Shown here one piece after another: positions 1-7,407 of a stretch of DNA of 64,000 bases (its first letter is position 1; the number at the start of each line of letters is the position of its first letter). The translations under genes and the position numbers were made by a program. Below the pieces are notes generated by a model that made no database searches, had not been told where the DNA came from, and worked only from the letters and a program-made list of their open reading frames with translations. Source of the stretch: Lachnospiraceae bacterium (GTDB taxonomy: Bacteria > Bacillota > Clostridia > Lachnospirales > Lachnospiraceae); NCBI GenBank assembly GCA_030825115.1, contig JAPJQL010000008.1:1-64000 (forward strand), given 5' to 3'.

Positions 1-53
1 TAAGACATCGCCCTTTCACGGCGGTAACACGAGTTCGAATCTCGTTGGGGTCA
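1..53 (+). tRNA. tRNA-Glu (TTC), 3' part
   Basis: The anticodon arm CGCCCTTTCACGGCG gives anticodon TTC, followed by a T-arm with GTTCGAATC and the acceptor end GGGGTCA. The 5' acceptor and most of the D-arm lie before the window. CCA is not encoded. It stands 43 bases before tRNA-Cys in the same direction, so the two are probably one tRNA cluster. Confidence 0.93.
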
Positions 54-96
54 TCTACTTGAAATTTTAAAGAATTTCATGTATAATACAATATAT

Positions 97-167
97 GGCG
101 ACATAGCCAAGTGGTAAGGCATGGGTCTGCAACACCCTGATCACCAGTTCAAATCTGGTTGTCGCCT
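97..167 (+). tRNA. tRNA-Cys (GCA)
   Basis: A complete 71-base cloverleaf: acceptor GGCGACA pairs with TGTCGCC, the anticodon loop is CTGCAAC (GCA), and the T-loop is TTCAAAT. The discriminator is U, as usual for tRNA-Cys. CCA is not encoded. Its 3' end from base 145 and its terminator are repeated at 1955-2030, so the gene has served as an attachment site. Confidence 0.96.
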
Positions 168-220
168 CTAGTTCAAAGTATCGCAACACCTTGTAAAATA
201 AGGCGTTGCGGTATTTTTTT
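145..220 (+). repeat. attL-like copy of 76-bp direct repeat
   Basis: Bases 145-220 (3' end of tRNA-Cys plus terminator) match 1955-2030 at 75 of 76 positions, at an exact offset of 1810 bases. The only difference is C182 versus T1992. This is the pattern left when a tyrosine recombinase inserts an element into a tRNA 3' end and restores the gene. Confidence 0.9.
179..220 (+). terminator. tRNA-Cys terminator
   Basis: CGCAACACCTT and AAGGCGTTGCG flank a short A/T loop and are followed by a run of T. It ends the tRNA transcript. The same hairpin, with one base changed, occurs at 1989-2030 in the second copy of the repeat. Confidence 0.85.
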
Positions 221-259
221 GGTTTTATAATTTGTATGCAAATGTATGCAAGTTCATTT

Positions 260-480
260 TTATCCTAAAATAGCTTTCATGGTATTAAAAGTATCTTCCT
301 CTGGCGTTAAATCACGGAGATAATGAAGCGTCATGGCTAATGTGGTGTGTCCTAAAAGCCGTTGGAGAGCAGTTGCCGCCCCTCGCTCATTAAAATAAAC
401 TCACCGTTGGGATTAATTTCCTTGATATGTTCAAGCACCTTTTTTTGCGCCATCAGTAAGGGGCATGTATCGAAATCCAT
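260..480 (-). pseudogene. Tyrosine integrase remnant
   Basis: On the minus strand, bases 480-352 read a 42-residue piece with an integrase core-like stretch (QKKVLEHIKEINPNGEF). A different frame nearer the tRNA reads ERGAATALQRLLGHTTLAM, then TLHY and a tail ending KAILG and a stop at 260. The second part contains the LLGH and HY boxes of the tyrosine recombinase C-terminus, including the catalytic Tyr. The two parts abut in different frames, and the N-terminal and most of the catalytic domain are missing. An internal deletion plus frameshift has therefore inactivated it. The family call is confident; the parent element is unknown. Confidence 0.82.
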
Positions 481-517
481 AATCTGTATTCCCTTTTATG
501 TGTGTTACTTTTTACAA

Positions 518-760
518 TTATTGTATTTCTTGCTCTAATGTATCAAAAATAGGGTGTGTAAAAAATTCTCCTAGTGTAATTTCAAAACCATCACAAACTT
601 TTTTAATTGTTGACAATGTTATGTTTTTTCTCGATGAATCAAAAATACTATAAACGGTGGACGGCGTTAAACCGCATATATTAGCTAGCTCATTATATAC
701 AATTCCTCGTTCTTTACAGAGAAGTTCAATTCTTTTTGCGGTTGCGTCTTTGGCGTTCAT
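518..760 (-). CDS. Xre/Cro family regulator
   Basis: An 80-residue protein that is almost entirely one helix-turn-helix domain (residues 5-65). The recognition region is around GLTPSTVYSIFDSSRKN, followed by TLSTIKKVCDGFEITLGEFF, typical of short Cro/CI-type DNA-binding proteins. The ATG at 760 is preceded by GAGAGG. It sits in the tRNA-Cys island and is divergent from the secreted-protein gene. The shared 168-base region holds a perfect palindrome at 824-841. It probably represses itself and the divergent gene, as in phage and island switches, but the operator link is inference. Confidence 0.88.
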   Translation of the reverse strand: MNAKDATAKRIELLCKERGIVYNELANICGLTPSTVYSIFDSSRKNITLSTIKKVCDGFEITLGEFFTHPIFDTLEQEIQ

Positions 761-823
761 TTTGTTTATACCTCTCTAAAATTATCATGTTATAGAAAGA
801 ATATATTTTTGTACGCAATATCG

Positions 824-841
824 TATACGCACTTGCGTATA
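824..841. promoter_or_regulatory. Palindromic operator, xre/secreted gene
   Basis: TATACGCA-CT-TGCGTATA is a perfect 8+8 palindrome between the divergent xre and secreted-protein genes. A related sequence (TACGCAATATCGTA) lies just left of it at 812-825. The xre promoter (minus strand, TTGCGT-18-TATAAC) runs into this block. It is the best candidate binding site for the Xre protein. Confidence 0.6.
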
Positions 842-865
842 TATTAAAAATATGCTATTATTTTT

Positions 866-893
866 TTGACATTTACAAGTAATCAAGTATAAT
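866..893 (+). promoter_or_regulatory. Promoter of secreted-protein gene
   Basis: TTGACA at 866-871 and TATAAT at 888-893 are both consensus and are separated by 16 bases. The start codon follows at 929. The palindrome at 824-841 lies just upstream. Confidence 0.85.
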
Positions 894-928
894 TTTAGAT
901 AAGGAAGTTAAAGGAAGGTGGTCGGTTT

Positions 929-1639
929 ATGAGAAAAGAATTGATAATAACGTTGGCGGCAGTGTTTACCTTTACAATGGTGACCTTTTCAGCACAGGCG
1001 GCGCATCCAGATACGAGTGCACCCGGTATTCCATGGGACCCTAACGCAAATGCTGTTCCTGTTGGTTGGACAGAAGAAGAGGCTAATGTCAATGTAGGTT
1101 CTATTGAGGAGGACGCTGCAATAATGGACGCTTTCGGCGGAGTAGAACGGTATCGTGCCGCATATGAAATCGTTACACCAGAATACTTCAAATCTGTGTA
1201 TGGTGATGTAGCTAAATCTTTGCAATCTCAGGTAGATACGGCTAGTGTGGATACTATAATTAACAGTGTTGCAGTTGCTGTGAATAATCATTTCACCAAA
1301 GATTTTAACGTTATATATCATAGTGGATTGAACTTTGCATATGGCACTCGAGCGCTCGTAGATTATGTTTCAGAAGGACGTATGTATGGCTCCTATGAGC
1401 CTGCTGTTTTAGTCAGCACAATGCTAATCTTTAACGGCGTGGAGAACGATGTGTATGACAATTATGTATACACAACTGAAGGAATGACTGTCAAGACTGT
1501 AGACGGTCATTATGTGACTGTAGGGTTATATAAAGCTGGAAAATCTGACACGTTAGTTTCTACTACAGCCCCAGAAGGTATTTGGGACCATCCCTTGTAC
1601 GAGGATTATATGGGTGCGTATAAGGAATACTTGAAGTAA
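929..1639 (+). CDS. Secreted protein of unknown function
   Basis: A 236-residue protein with a clear Sec signal peptide: MRKEL, a hydrophobic core, and AQA before AHPD, with cleavage near residue 25. The mature part is acidic, rich in Tyr and Val, and has no Cys and no motif I recognise. The start is preceded by AAGGAAGGTGG and a consensus promoter. It is the only non-regulatory gene left in the tRNA-Cys island and is divergent from an Xre repressor, so it is likely the cargo. The function is unknown, and a role in cell-surface or inter-bacterial interaction would be a guess. Confidence 0.8.
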   Translation: MRKELIITLAAVFTFTMVTFSAQAAHPDTSAPGIPWDPNANAVPVGWTEEEANVNVGSIEEDAAIMDAFGGVERYRAAYEIVTPEYFKSVYGDVAKSLQSQVDTASVDTIINSVAVAVNNHFTKDFNVIYHSGLNFAYGTRALVDYVSEGRMYGSYEPAVLVSTMLIFNGVENDVYDNYVYTTEGMTVKTVDGHYVTVGLYKAGKSDTLVSTTAPEGIWDHPLYEDYMGAYKEYLK

Positions 1640-1954
1640 TGACATTGAAGTAATCAAGGCTTTTCCGCTCTCCACTATTCTTTTTCCACGCCGGATAGGT
1701 TTGAGTACCTGCTTGAGTACCTCTGTATTTAAGGACGTGCAGAACCTTTCTTTTCTAAGTATTTGAAGGCGGCTCAGAGAGTTCAAATCTCCCTTCTGTT
1801 ATGATAAAAACAATTTAGTTATAATTTATTTTTTCTTAATATCTGATTGCTGATTTTTTGGGTGTGCTTCTAATTATTATGATTAACCTATGTATGCAAA
1901 TTAAGAGAGGGATTGCAGAAAGCTCCTTTCTACAAGCATTTGTGGCGTCGAAAT
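1640..1954. other. Gene-less right part of the island
   Basis: I see no convincing gene in these 315 bases. Two features stand out. A T-arm-like stretch at 1777-1800 (GAGAG, loop TTCAAAT, CTCCC) resembles the 3' end of another tRNA. TGTATGCAA at 1891-1899 matches two copies at 233-241 and 243-251 near the other end of the island. Confidence 0.5.
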
Positions 1955-2030
1955 CAGTTCAAATCTGGTTGTCGCCTCTAGTTCAAAGTATTGCAACACC
2001 TTGTAAAATAAGGCGTTGCGGTATTTTTTT
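1955..2030 (+). repeat. attR-like copy of 76-bp direct repeat
   Basis: Second copy of the tRNA-Cys 3' end and terminator. Only the T-arm/acceptor part is present, with no anticodon arm upstream, so it is not a tRNA gene. It marks the right edge of the island and still carries a working-looking terminator hairpin. Confidence 0.9.
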
Positions 2031-2156
2031 TATATTTTGTAAAGCGGATAGAGAAATCCCAAGCGATGTCGATAAAGCAAGGCTATAGTAGAATTATGTG
2101 CTTATATAATAATTGCTCAGATAATCAAAAAATGATATGATATAACATAGGAAACC

Positions 2157-3551
2157 ATGAAAGAGAGAAGTGCAAGGGTGGTGAGGCGGATGGTGCTAAA
2201 GCGGGATATTTATATAAAACTTTTGGAATGGAAGAATAAGAGACCTCGCAAAGTGTTGGAGCTGGAGGGGGCTCGTCAGGTTGGAAAAACTTTTATTTTG
2301 GATTTGTTTTCAAGGGAATATCAAACTTATATTTATATCAATATGATTGGTTCCACAGGGCAACGGTTTTTACAGTGCCTGGAAGCTGCTTTAGCCTGGG
2401 AGCCGGGACAGATCCCGATTGAAAAACCGCTTCATAAAGCATTTGAATTGTACCAGCCAGACTTTCATGATGATGCAGAACTATTGGTTGTTATAGATGA
2501 AATCCAGGAATCTCCGGCCGTTTACAGTAAAATCAGGGAATTTTCCAGAGAGTTTCAATGTCATTTTATTGTGGCCGGGAGTTATTTGGGAAAAACCAGA
2601 GAGAAAGATTATTTCCTGTCGGCGGGAGACGTTGAGTCGCTTACCATGACATCTCTGACCTTTCCCGAATTTTTAGATGCTTTTGAGATGAGGGATTTGT
2701 ATGAGAATATTGATTTGTATGGGGAGTCTAACCATGCAGATTATGATAAGCTGAAAAAATTTTTTGATATTTATCTGCATATAGGTGGATATCCGGAGGT
2801 GGTAAAAACTTTTTTGCAGACGGGGAGCATGGAGGCCTGTGCAGATATTATTGAAAACCTTGTAGTTATATTTATGAAAGAGTCAACCAGATATTTTGAC
2901 AGTCCGCTGGAGACAGCCACTTTTGGCAAAGTATTTTCAGCGATTGCGGCTATGATGCTGAAGGAAAAGAAGGGGACCAAGGATTTAGTTACTGATCTGA
3001 CTAGCATTATATTCAAGGAGGAAAGCGGAAGGATTGCTAAGCGGACAGTCAACGATTCAATTAGCTGGCTTTACCTGTCACATCAGATTGGATATTGCAG
3101 TAAGAGTGTGGATTGTGATAATTTGAATATTGTGGAGAATTGCCGTTATTATTTTATGGATTTGGGGATTGCTAACAGGTTCCTGTCTTTGACTGGTACT
3201 GCTCAGGAGACGATTGATGGGTGCTTATGTGAGAATTTTGTGTATTTAAATCTGGTGGATAGAATTAAGCGCCGTGAAATCGCAGGACAGGTCCCGTGGT
3301 TTGGGACTGATGAGAAGACCAGCGGGGAGTTGGATTTTTATGTGCGCAGCCGGTTGGATCATAAGAATTATGGACTTGAGGTAAAGCGGGGGAATGAGAT
3401 TGCTGTGACGGCCAATGGGTTGCTGGAGAAGGGGAAATTGGATTATGTGTATAATCTGAAGGATACTTATGGAGGGATAAGTGGTAGGAAGTATGCTGTT
3501 CCTTTGTATTTGGTCGGAAGGATTGGGTTTGGATTGGGCAATGCTGTGTAG
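2157..3551 (+). CDS. DUF4143-type AAA ATPase
   Basis: 464 residues. The N-terminal ATPase domain has a Walker A box (GARQVGKTF, near residue 40) and a Walker B (LLVVIDEIQESPAVYSKIREF). The C-terminal half carries the DUF4143 / nuclease-like region ending ELDFYVRSRLDHKNYGLEVKRG. This is the COG1373 family of stand-alone ATPases common in Bacteroidetes and Clostridia. Their role is uncertain, and restriction-like or regulatory roles have been suggested. The second Met (2190) follows GGTGAGGCGG and may be the real start. The gene abuts the tRNA-Cys island. A remnant of a relative lies at 47279-47617. Confidence 0.88.
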   Translation: MKERSARVVRRMVLKRDIYIKLLEWKNKRPRKVLELEGARQVGKTFILDLFSREYQTYIYINMIGSTGQRFLQCLEAALAWEPGQIPIEKPLHKAFELYQPDFHDDAELLVVIDEIQESPAVYSKIREFSREFQCHFIVAGSYLGKTREKDYFLSAGDVESLTMTSLTFPEFLDAFEMRDLYENIDLYGESNHADYDKLKKFFDIYLHIGGYPEVVKTFLQTGSMEACADIIENLVVIFMKESTRYFDSPLETATFGKVFSAIAAMMLKEKKGTKDLVTDLTSIIFKEESGRIAKRTVNDSISWLYLSHQIGYCSKSVDCDNLNIVENCRYYFMDLGIANRFLSLTGTAQETIDGCLCENFVYLNLVDRIKRREIAGQVPWFGTDEKTSGELDFYVRSRLDHKNYGLEVKRGNEIAVTANGLLEKGKLDYVYNLKDTYGGISGRKYAVPLYLVGRIGFGLGNAV

Positions 3552-3581
3552 GAAAAAAAACTTTGAAAGGCAGGAACGAAT

Positions 3582-3803
3582 ATGACAATACTAAAAGAAG
3601 GAACCACAGTCTTTTATCTGGAAGACTCCCATGTTTTTTCAGGTCAGGTTATTGATGTAGAACAAACAGCGGACGGCGGATATGAATTCAGCATTGACAG
3701 TTATGGTGCATGTGAAGGGCATTACCGAATATCATCAGGACAGTTGGGAAAAACGGTATTTTTATCTGAGGAGGATGCAAATATGGCGGCAGCTTCTTGT
3801 TAG
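3582..3803 (+). CDS. Small hypothetical protein, 73 aa
   Basis: A 73-residue acidic protein with no signal peptide or membrane segment. It has an alternating beta-like pattern (TTVFYLEDSHVFSGQVIDV, then YEFSIDSYGACEGHYRI) that suggests a small barrel or SH3-like fold. It has a good ribosome binding site (GAAAGGCAGG) and starts 30 bases after the ATPase gene, so it may be co-transcribed. I do not recognise the family. The position and ribosome binding site support a real gene; the function is unknown. Confidence 0.6.
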   Translation: MTILKEGTTVFYLEDSHVFSGQVIDVEQTADGGYEFSIDSYGACEGHYRISSGQLGKTVFLSEEDANMAAASC

Positions 3804-3874
3804 AAACCAATATCTCTAGTATAATAAACATAGACACACGTTACCATCACTCTCAAAGAAATGGAGGCGTTCAT

Positions 3875-4513
3875 ATGGAAAACAGATACTCAAAGATCTA
3901 TGCATCAGGCTGCACCGCTCCTTTAAAGATCAGAGGTGGACACTTTGCAACCAACCACGCCCATATCAATTATTACATTGACATGACAACCTTAAAAGCC
4001 AGGATCAGTGAAGCCAGGGACGTGGCAAAAAGCCTGGCGGAGATGTTTCTTTATGATACGGTGGTGGATACCATCGTGTGTATGGAAGGCACGGAGGTGA
4101 TCGGCGGATTCCTGGCGGAAGAATTGACGCGGGCGGGTGTGTTGTCTACGAACGCCCACAAGACAATGTACGTGATTACGCCGGAGTACAACAGCAACAG
4201 CCAGATTGTCTTCCGGGAGAATATCCTTCCGATGGTTCAGGGGAAGAATGTGCTGCTTTTGATGGCATCCGTCACTACGGGATTATCGCTTAACAAAGGA
4301 ATCGAGGCGATTCAGTATTACGGCGGGGTACTGAGAGGAATCACGGCGATTTTCAGCACGCTGGAGGAAATGAACGGATACCGCATCACCTCGATATTCG
4401 GAAAAAAGGATATACCGGATTATGTCTATTCAGATTACCGGGATTGTCCGCTGTGCAAACAGGGGAAAAAGCTGGAGGCGTTGGTGAACGCTTATGGGTA
4501 TTTTAACCTTTAA
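3875..4513 (+). CDS. Phosphoribosyltransferase-like protein
   Basis: 212 residues from the ATG at 3875, which has GGAGG eight bases upstream. An upstream in-frame Met at 3797 lacks one. The pattern is that of type I phosphoribosyltransferases: a hydrophobic strand before VCMEGTEVIGGFLAEEL, and KNVLLLMASVTTGLSLNKG at the place of the PRPP loop. The usual acidic pair before TTG is replaced by Met-Ala-Ser, so catalysis is doubtful. A C-terminal CPLCKQGKK patch is also notable. Relatives are often labelled orotate phosphoribosyltransferase, but no pyrimidine genes are adjacent. It is followed by a strong terminator. Confidence 0.68.
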   Translation: MENRYSKIYASGCTAPLKIRGGHFATNHAHINYYIDMTTLKARISEARDVAKSLAEMFLYDTVVDTIVCMEGTEVIGGFLAEELTRAGVLSTNAHKTMYVITPEYNSNSQIVFRENILPMVQGKNVLLLMASVTTGLSLNKGIEAIQYYGGVLRGITAIFSTLEEMNGYRITSIFGKKDIPDYVYSDYRDCPLCKQGKKLEALVNAYGYFNL

Positions 4514-4553
4514 GCGCGCAGGATTTGAATACGGATTTATAGAATGTAGCGAC

Positions 4554-4591
4554 AGCGGCAGGAGCGAGACGACAGCTTCTGCCGCTTTTTG
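4554..4591 (+). terminator. Terminator after PRTase-like gene
   Basis: AGCGGCAG and CTGCCGCT (4554-4561, 4579-4586) form an 8-bp stem followed by TTTTT. It separates the PRTase-like gene from the amidase gene. Confidence 0.8.
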
Positions 4592-4673
4592 TGTATCTCC
4601 TTGTGCCACTCCTTGTGCAGCTCCTCACCCCTTGTCCTTCTGCCACATAAAATAGAAAAAAAGGGTATCTGTT

Positions 4674-5618
4674 ATGAAAATTTGTTTAGATGCCGGTCAC
4701 TACGGCAAATACAACCAGAGTTTGGCCAATCCGAAATATTATGAATCAGAAATCACCTGGAAGCTTCATCTTTTTCAGAAAAAATATTTGGAGGAATACG
4801 GAATCGAGGTTGTTACCACCAGGGGCAGCCAGGAGACTGACCGGGGATTATATGACCGGGGAGCTGCCTCGAAGGGATGCGACCTGTTTATATCGGACCA
4901 CACCAATGCAGTCGGGGATACGGTGAACAATAAGGTTGATTACCCGGCCGCCTATTGTGCGATCAATGGAAGCGCCGATGGCATAGGGATGGCGCTGGCG
5001 CAGTGTGTGGAGACGGTGCTGGAGACACGCCAGGCGGCCCGGATTGAGCACCGGAGAGGGCAGAACGGGGATTATTATGGGGTGCTGCGGGGAGCGACCG
5101 CGGTGGGGACGCCGGGGCTGATCCTGGAAAACTCTTTCCACACGAACTCAAGGATTGCCGCGTGGCTGCTGGATGACAGCAACCTGGAACGTCTTGCCCG
5201 GGCGCAGGCGGATACGATCGCTCTGTATTACAATATCCTGGACCCGGAGCCGCATAAATCCGGCTGGTACCAGGAGGAGGGCGGCTGGAGATTTTATCTG
5301 GGGGATACGGACACCTATGTGGCAAACGACTGGTATCAGGACGGGGAGAACTGGTATTGGTTTGACGGTGCGGGAATGATGGTACGCGACAATTGGAAGA
5401 CCGGTTCGGACGGAACATGGTATTACCTGACGGAAAGCGGGGCGATGGCAAAAAACCAATGGGTGGTCTGGAAAGAGGAGCTGTACCGTGTGACGGACGA
5501 CGGCAGTATGTTCGAAGGGGAGATGTTTTTGAAAACGGATGAGAAAGGCGCACTGACCAGACTGCTGGAAATTGGAGAACATACAAGTTTTTCCGGGGAA
5601 CCTATGAAAATGTTGTAG
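4674..5618 (+). CDS. N-acetylmuramoyl-L-alanine amidase, choline-binding repeats
   Basis: 314 residues. The N-terminal two thirds is an Amidase_3 zinc enzyme: DAGH with zinc ligand His9, a Glu near residue 24-26, SDHTNA with His76, and a late LENSFHTNS with the catalytic Glu. It cuts the bond between MurNAc and L-Ala in peptidoglycan. From about residue 198 there are aromatic-rich cell-wall-binding repeats (GWYQEEGGWRFYLGD, NDWYQDGENWYWFD, GTWYYLTESGAMAKNQW). There is no signal peptide, which is unusual for a housekeeping autolysin and recalls phage endolysins released by lysis. No holin or other phage gene is nearby. Confidence 0.9.
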   Translation: MKICLDAGHYGKYNQSLANPKYYESEITWKLHLFQKKYLEEYGIEVVTTRGSQETDRGLYDRGAASKGCDLFISDHTNAVGDTVNNKVDYPAAYCAINGSADGIGMALAQCVETVLETRQAARIEHRRGQNGDYYGVLRGATAVGTPGLILENSFHTNSRIAAWLLDDSNLERLARAQADTIALYYNILDPEPHKSGWYQEEGGWRFYLGDTDTYVANDWYQDGENWYWFDGAGMMVRDNWKTGSDGTWYYLTESGAMAKNQWVVWKEELYRVTDDGSMFEGEMFLKTDEKGALTRLLEIGEHTSFSGEPMKML

Positions 5619-5647
5619 ATAATTACTTGTAATTTGAAAAATGAAAT

Positions 5648-5748
5648 ACAACTTTTGTGCAATAGACTCAAAAACATACAACTTTTTGATAAAGATGGTA
5701 AAAGTTGTTGAAAAAAGTTGTCTGCCTGTGTTAATGTGTAGTTATAAA
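5648..5748 (+). promoter_or_regulatory. tct operon promoter with four operator half-sites
   Basis: ACAACTTTT occurs at 5648-5656 and 5678-5686, and its reverse complement AAAAGTTGT at 5700-5708 and 5713-5721. The two inner copies form an inverted repeat. A likely promoter follows: TTGTCT at 5718-5723 and TATAAA at 5743-5748. The clustered half-sites are the natural target for the GntR/LacI-type regulator encoded at the end of the operon. Confidence 0.6.
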
Positions 5749-5802
5749 CGTAACGGGGGAGTGAATCATCCCTGAAACTATTTCAGGAAAAGGAGAATGT
5801 AT

Positions 5803-6765
5803 ATGAAGAAAAAAGCGTTAGCACTGGGTTTGGCACTTACAATGGCAGTTACCTCTCTGGTGGGCTGTGGGGAAAAGACGACGACCTGGACTGTGACCTG
5901 TCCGTGGGCTCCATCGGGCGTGGCAGCGATGGTGAGCCAGAAGGCAGCGGCATTATCTACAACTTATTCCGACAAGATCATTCTGGTTGCGGATGCGGTA
6001 AAAGGTGATGCGGCGACGGTAAATACCTGGGTGGCAGGTACGAAAGCCAATGATCCGGAACTGGTATTTGCAGGAGAGGGCCTGTTCTCGATCACATCGA
6101 TCCTGGACCCGGCGAAGATGCAGTTTACCTATGATGATTTCGTATTTGTAGAGAACCTGTACTCATCCATTTTCGTGATGTCTGCGGATACAAAGCTTGG
6201 CATTACAAACCTGGAGGAACTTGAGGCGTACCTGAAAGAAGGCAATGAAATTACGGTTGCGGCAAACGGGGCGACCGGTTCGGAGGCATTCCTTGCGGCA
6301 TCTTTGTTCGGCGCGATGGGATATGGCAGCCAGATGAAGATTGTAGCTTACAGCTCGGCAGCAGAGGCAGCCCAGGCAGTTGCGAAGGGTGAGACGAACT
6401 TTGCGGTATCCCACCAGTCCCAGATTCTGGAAACTTATCAGCAGGGCGGCGTGAATATCATCTGTGCATTTGACAATGAAGACCTGGCAGACGGTCCGTT
6501 CGCAGGTGTTGAGGGTGTTGGCAAGCATGGATATCCGTATTTCAGAAACCGTTGCTTCATCCTGGCACGCAAAGGTACGGATGCGAAAAAAGTAGCTGAG
6601 TTAAAAGAGCTGTATGACAAAATCCTTGCCGATAAGGACGTGGATGCCTGGCTGAAGGATACCATGCTTCTGGAAGTTGACACCATGAGCGAGGCCCAGG
6701 TACAGGAGCATATCCAGAATGTACAGAATATCGTAAATGAATACCGTGATATCGTTGTTCATTAA
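5803..6765 (+). CDS. tctC: Tripartite tricarboxylate transporter, solute-binding lipoprotein
   Basis: 320 residues from the ATG at 5803. The Met at 5797 is too close to AGGAGA. The signal peptide ends in a lipobox (SLVGC), so the protein is membrane-anchored outside the cell. The rest matches the Bug/TctC solute-binding family: a WTVTCPWAPSG opening, GLFSITSILDP, and VAANGATGSEAFLAA around the ligand site. TctC-type proteins bind carboxylates and other organic anions. It is the first gene of the operon with tctB, tctA, a sulfatase and a regulator. A hairpin with a short T run follows it and may reduce expression of the membrane subunits. The ligand is unknown. Confidence 0.9.
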   Translation: MKKKALALGLALTMAVTSLVGCGEKTTTWTVTCPWAPSGVAAMVSQKAAALSTTYSDKIILVADAVKGDAATVNTWVAGTKANDPELVFAGEGLFSITSILDPAKMQFTYDDFVFVENLYSSIFVMSADTKLGITNLEELEAYLKEGNEITVAANGATGSEAFLAASLFGAMGYGSQMKIVAYSSAAEAAQAVAKGETNFAVSHQSQILETYQQGGVNIICAFDNEDLADGPFAGVEGVGKHGYPYFRNRCFILARKGTDAKKVAELKELYDKILADKDVDAWLKDTMLLEVDTMSEAQVQEHIQNVQNIVNEYRDIVVH

Positions 6766-6804
6766 GCATTGAAACAAGAACCGCGCTTTGCGTGGCAGAA
6801 AGAG

Positions 6805-6838
6805 TGACGCAAGGATGGATTCGCCCTTGCGTCATTTT
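6805..6838 (+). terminator. Attenuating hairpin between tctC and tctB
   Basis: TGACGCAAGG (6805-6814) pairs perfectly with CCTTGCGTCA (6825-6834), followed by only four T. It looks like a partial terminator or 3'-end stabiliser, which would give more binding protein than membrane subunits. Confidence 0.6.
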
Positions 6839-6864
6839 CTTCGAAAGGAGAAGGAGGAATTACC

Positions 6865-7389
6865 ATGAAACAGGAAAAATCATTTTTTGACCGTCTCGAT
6901 CAGCGATTGGATGAGGCGGGCGAGAAATTAAAAGGAAAAGAGGTTACGCTGCCGACCGATATGATAGGAGCGGGTCTGTTTATGATTCTGGCAGTCGTGA
7001 TGCTGGTGATCATGCCGGGTCAGGTGCCCATATCGGAGACAGACGTGGTAAACGGCAGGGTATTTCCGACGATCCTGATGGTGCTGATGATCATATGCTG
7101 CGGGATGCTGCTCATCCAGAATATCATCAAGATGGTCAAAAAAGAGCCGTTACATACCTGTACTTTGAATCTGCTGGTCGAGGTCAAGGCGCTGATCATC
7201 CTGGGAATCTTGCTGGGCACTTATTTTATCTGTAAGATAACGGATCTTTTTGTAGTGGGAGCGGTGTTCTGCTGCCTGGGATTTTTGGCTTATTTCCGGT
7301 GCAGGAAGAAGCTGTATTATGTGATTACCATCGGACTGGCGGTGGCTATCTGGGTGGCGTTCCGGTTTGGCCTCGGTGTACGTTTTTAG
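6865..7389 (+). CDS. tctB: Tripartite tricarboxylate transporter, small membrane subunit
   Basis: 174 residues. A charged N-terminal tail of about 30 residues is followed by four or five hydrophobic segments, beginning MIGAGLFMILAVVMLVIM and ending with a segment near the C-terminus. Length, topology and position between tctC and tctA fit the TctB (DUF1468) subunit, which pairs with TctA in the inner membrane. The sequence of this family is weakly conserved, so context carries much of the call. It has a strong ribosome binding site (GGAGAAGGAGG) and ends 18 bases before tctA. Confidence 0.85.
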   Translation: MKQEKSFFDRLDQRLDEAGEKLKGKEVTLPTDMIGAGLFMILAVVMLVIMPGQVPISETDVVNGRVFPTILMVLMIICCGMLLIQNIIKMVKKEPLHTCTLNLLVEVKALIILGILLGTYFICKITDLFVVGAVFCCLGFLAYFRCRKKLYYVITIGLAVAIWVAFRFGLGVRF

Positions 7390-7407
7390 GAGAGGGGGAG
7401 AGAAGAG

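Larger units (their letters stand above)
145..2030. mobile_element. Decayed 1.8-kb integrative island in tRNA-Cys
   Basis: The segment between the two 76-bp repeats holds a broken tyrosine-integrase tail next to the tRNA, an Xre repressor and a divergently transcribed secreted protein. Integrase next to the tRNA and flanking repeats is the standard integrative-element layout. No replication or transfer genes remain, so it is either a deleted element or a satellite moved by another integrase. The repeats are nearly perfect, so either the insertion is fairly recent or the terminator keeps both copies under selection. Confidence 0.8.

Noticed and set aside
989..1321. Minus-strand open frame of 110 codons opposite the secreted-protein gene
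   Set aside because: It lies wholly inside a gene with a signal peptide, promoter and ribosome binding site, and has no such signals itself.
1858..2088. Plus-strand open frame running through the right att repeat
   Set aside because: It reads through tRNA-derived sequence and a terminator and has no ribosome binding site.
4963..5586. Long minus-strand frames opposite the amidase gene
   Set aside because: They are Pro/Ser/Arg-rich shadows of the GC-rich amidase frame without start signals.
6805..6838. Full terminator ending a separate tctC unit
   Set aside because: Only four T follow and tctB lies just downstream, so partial read-through is more likely.
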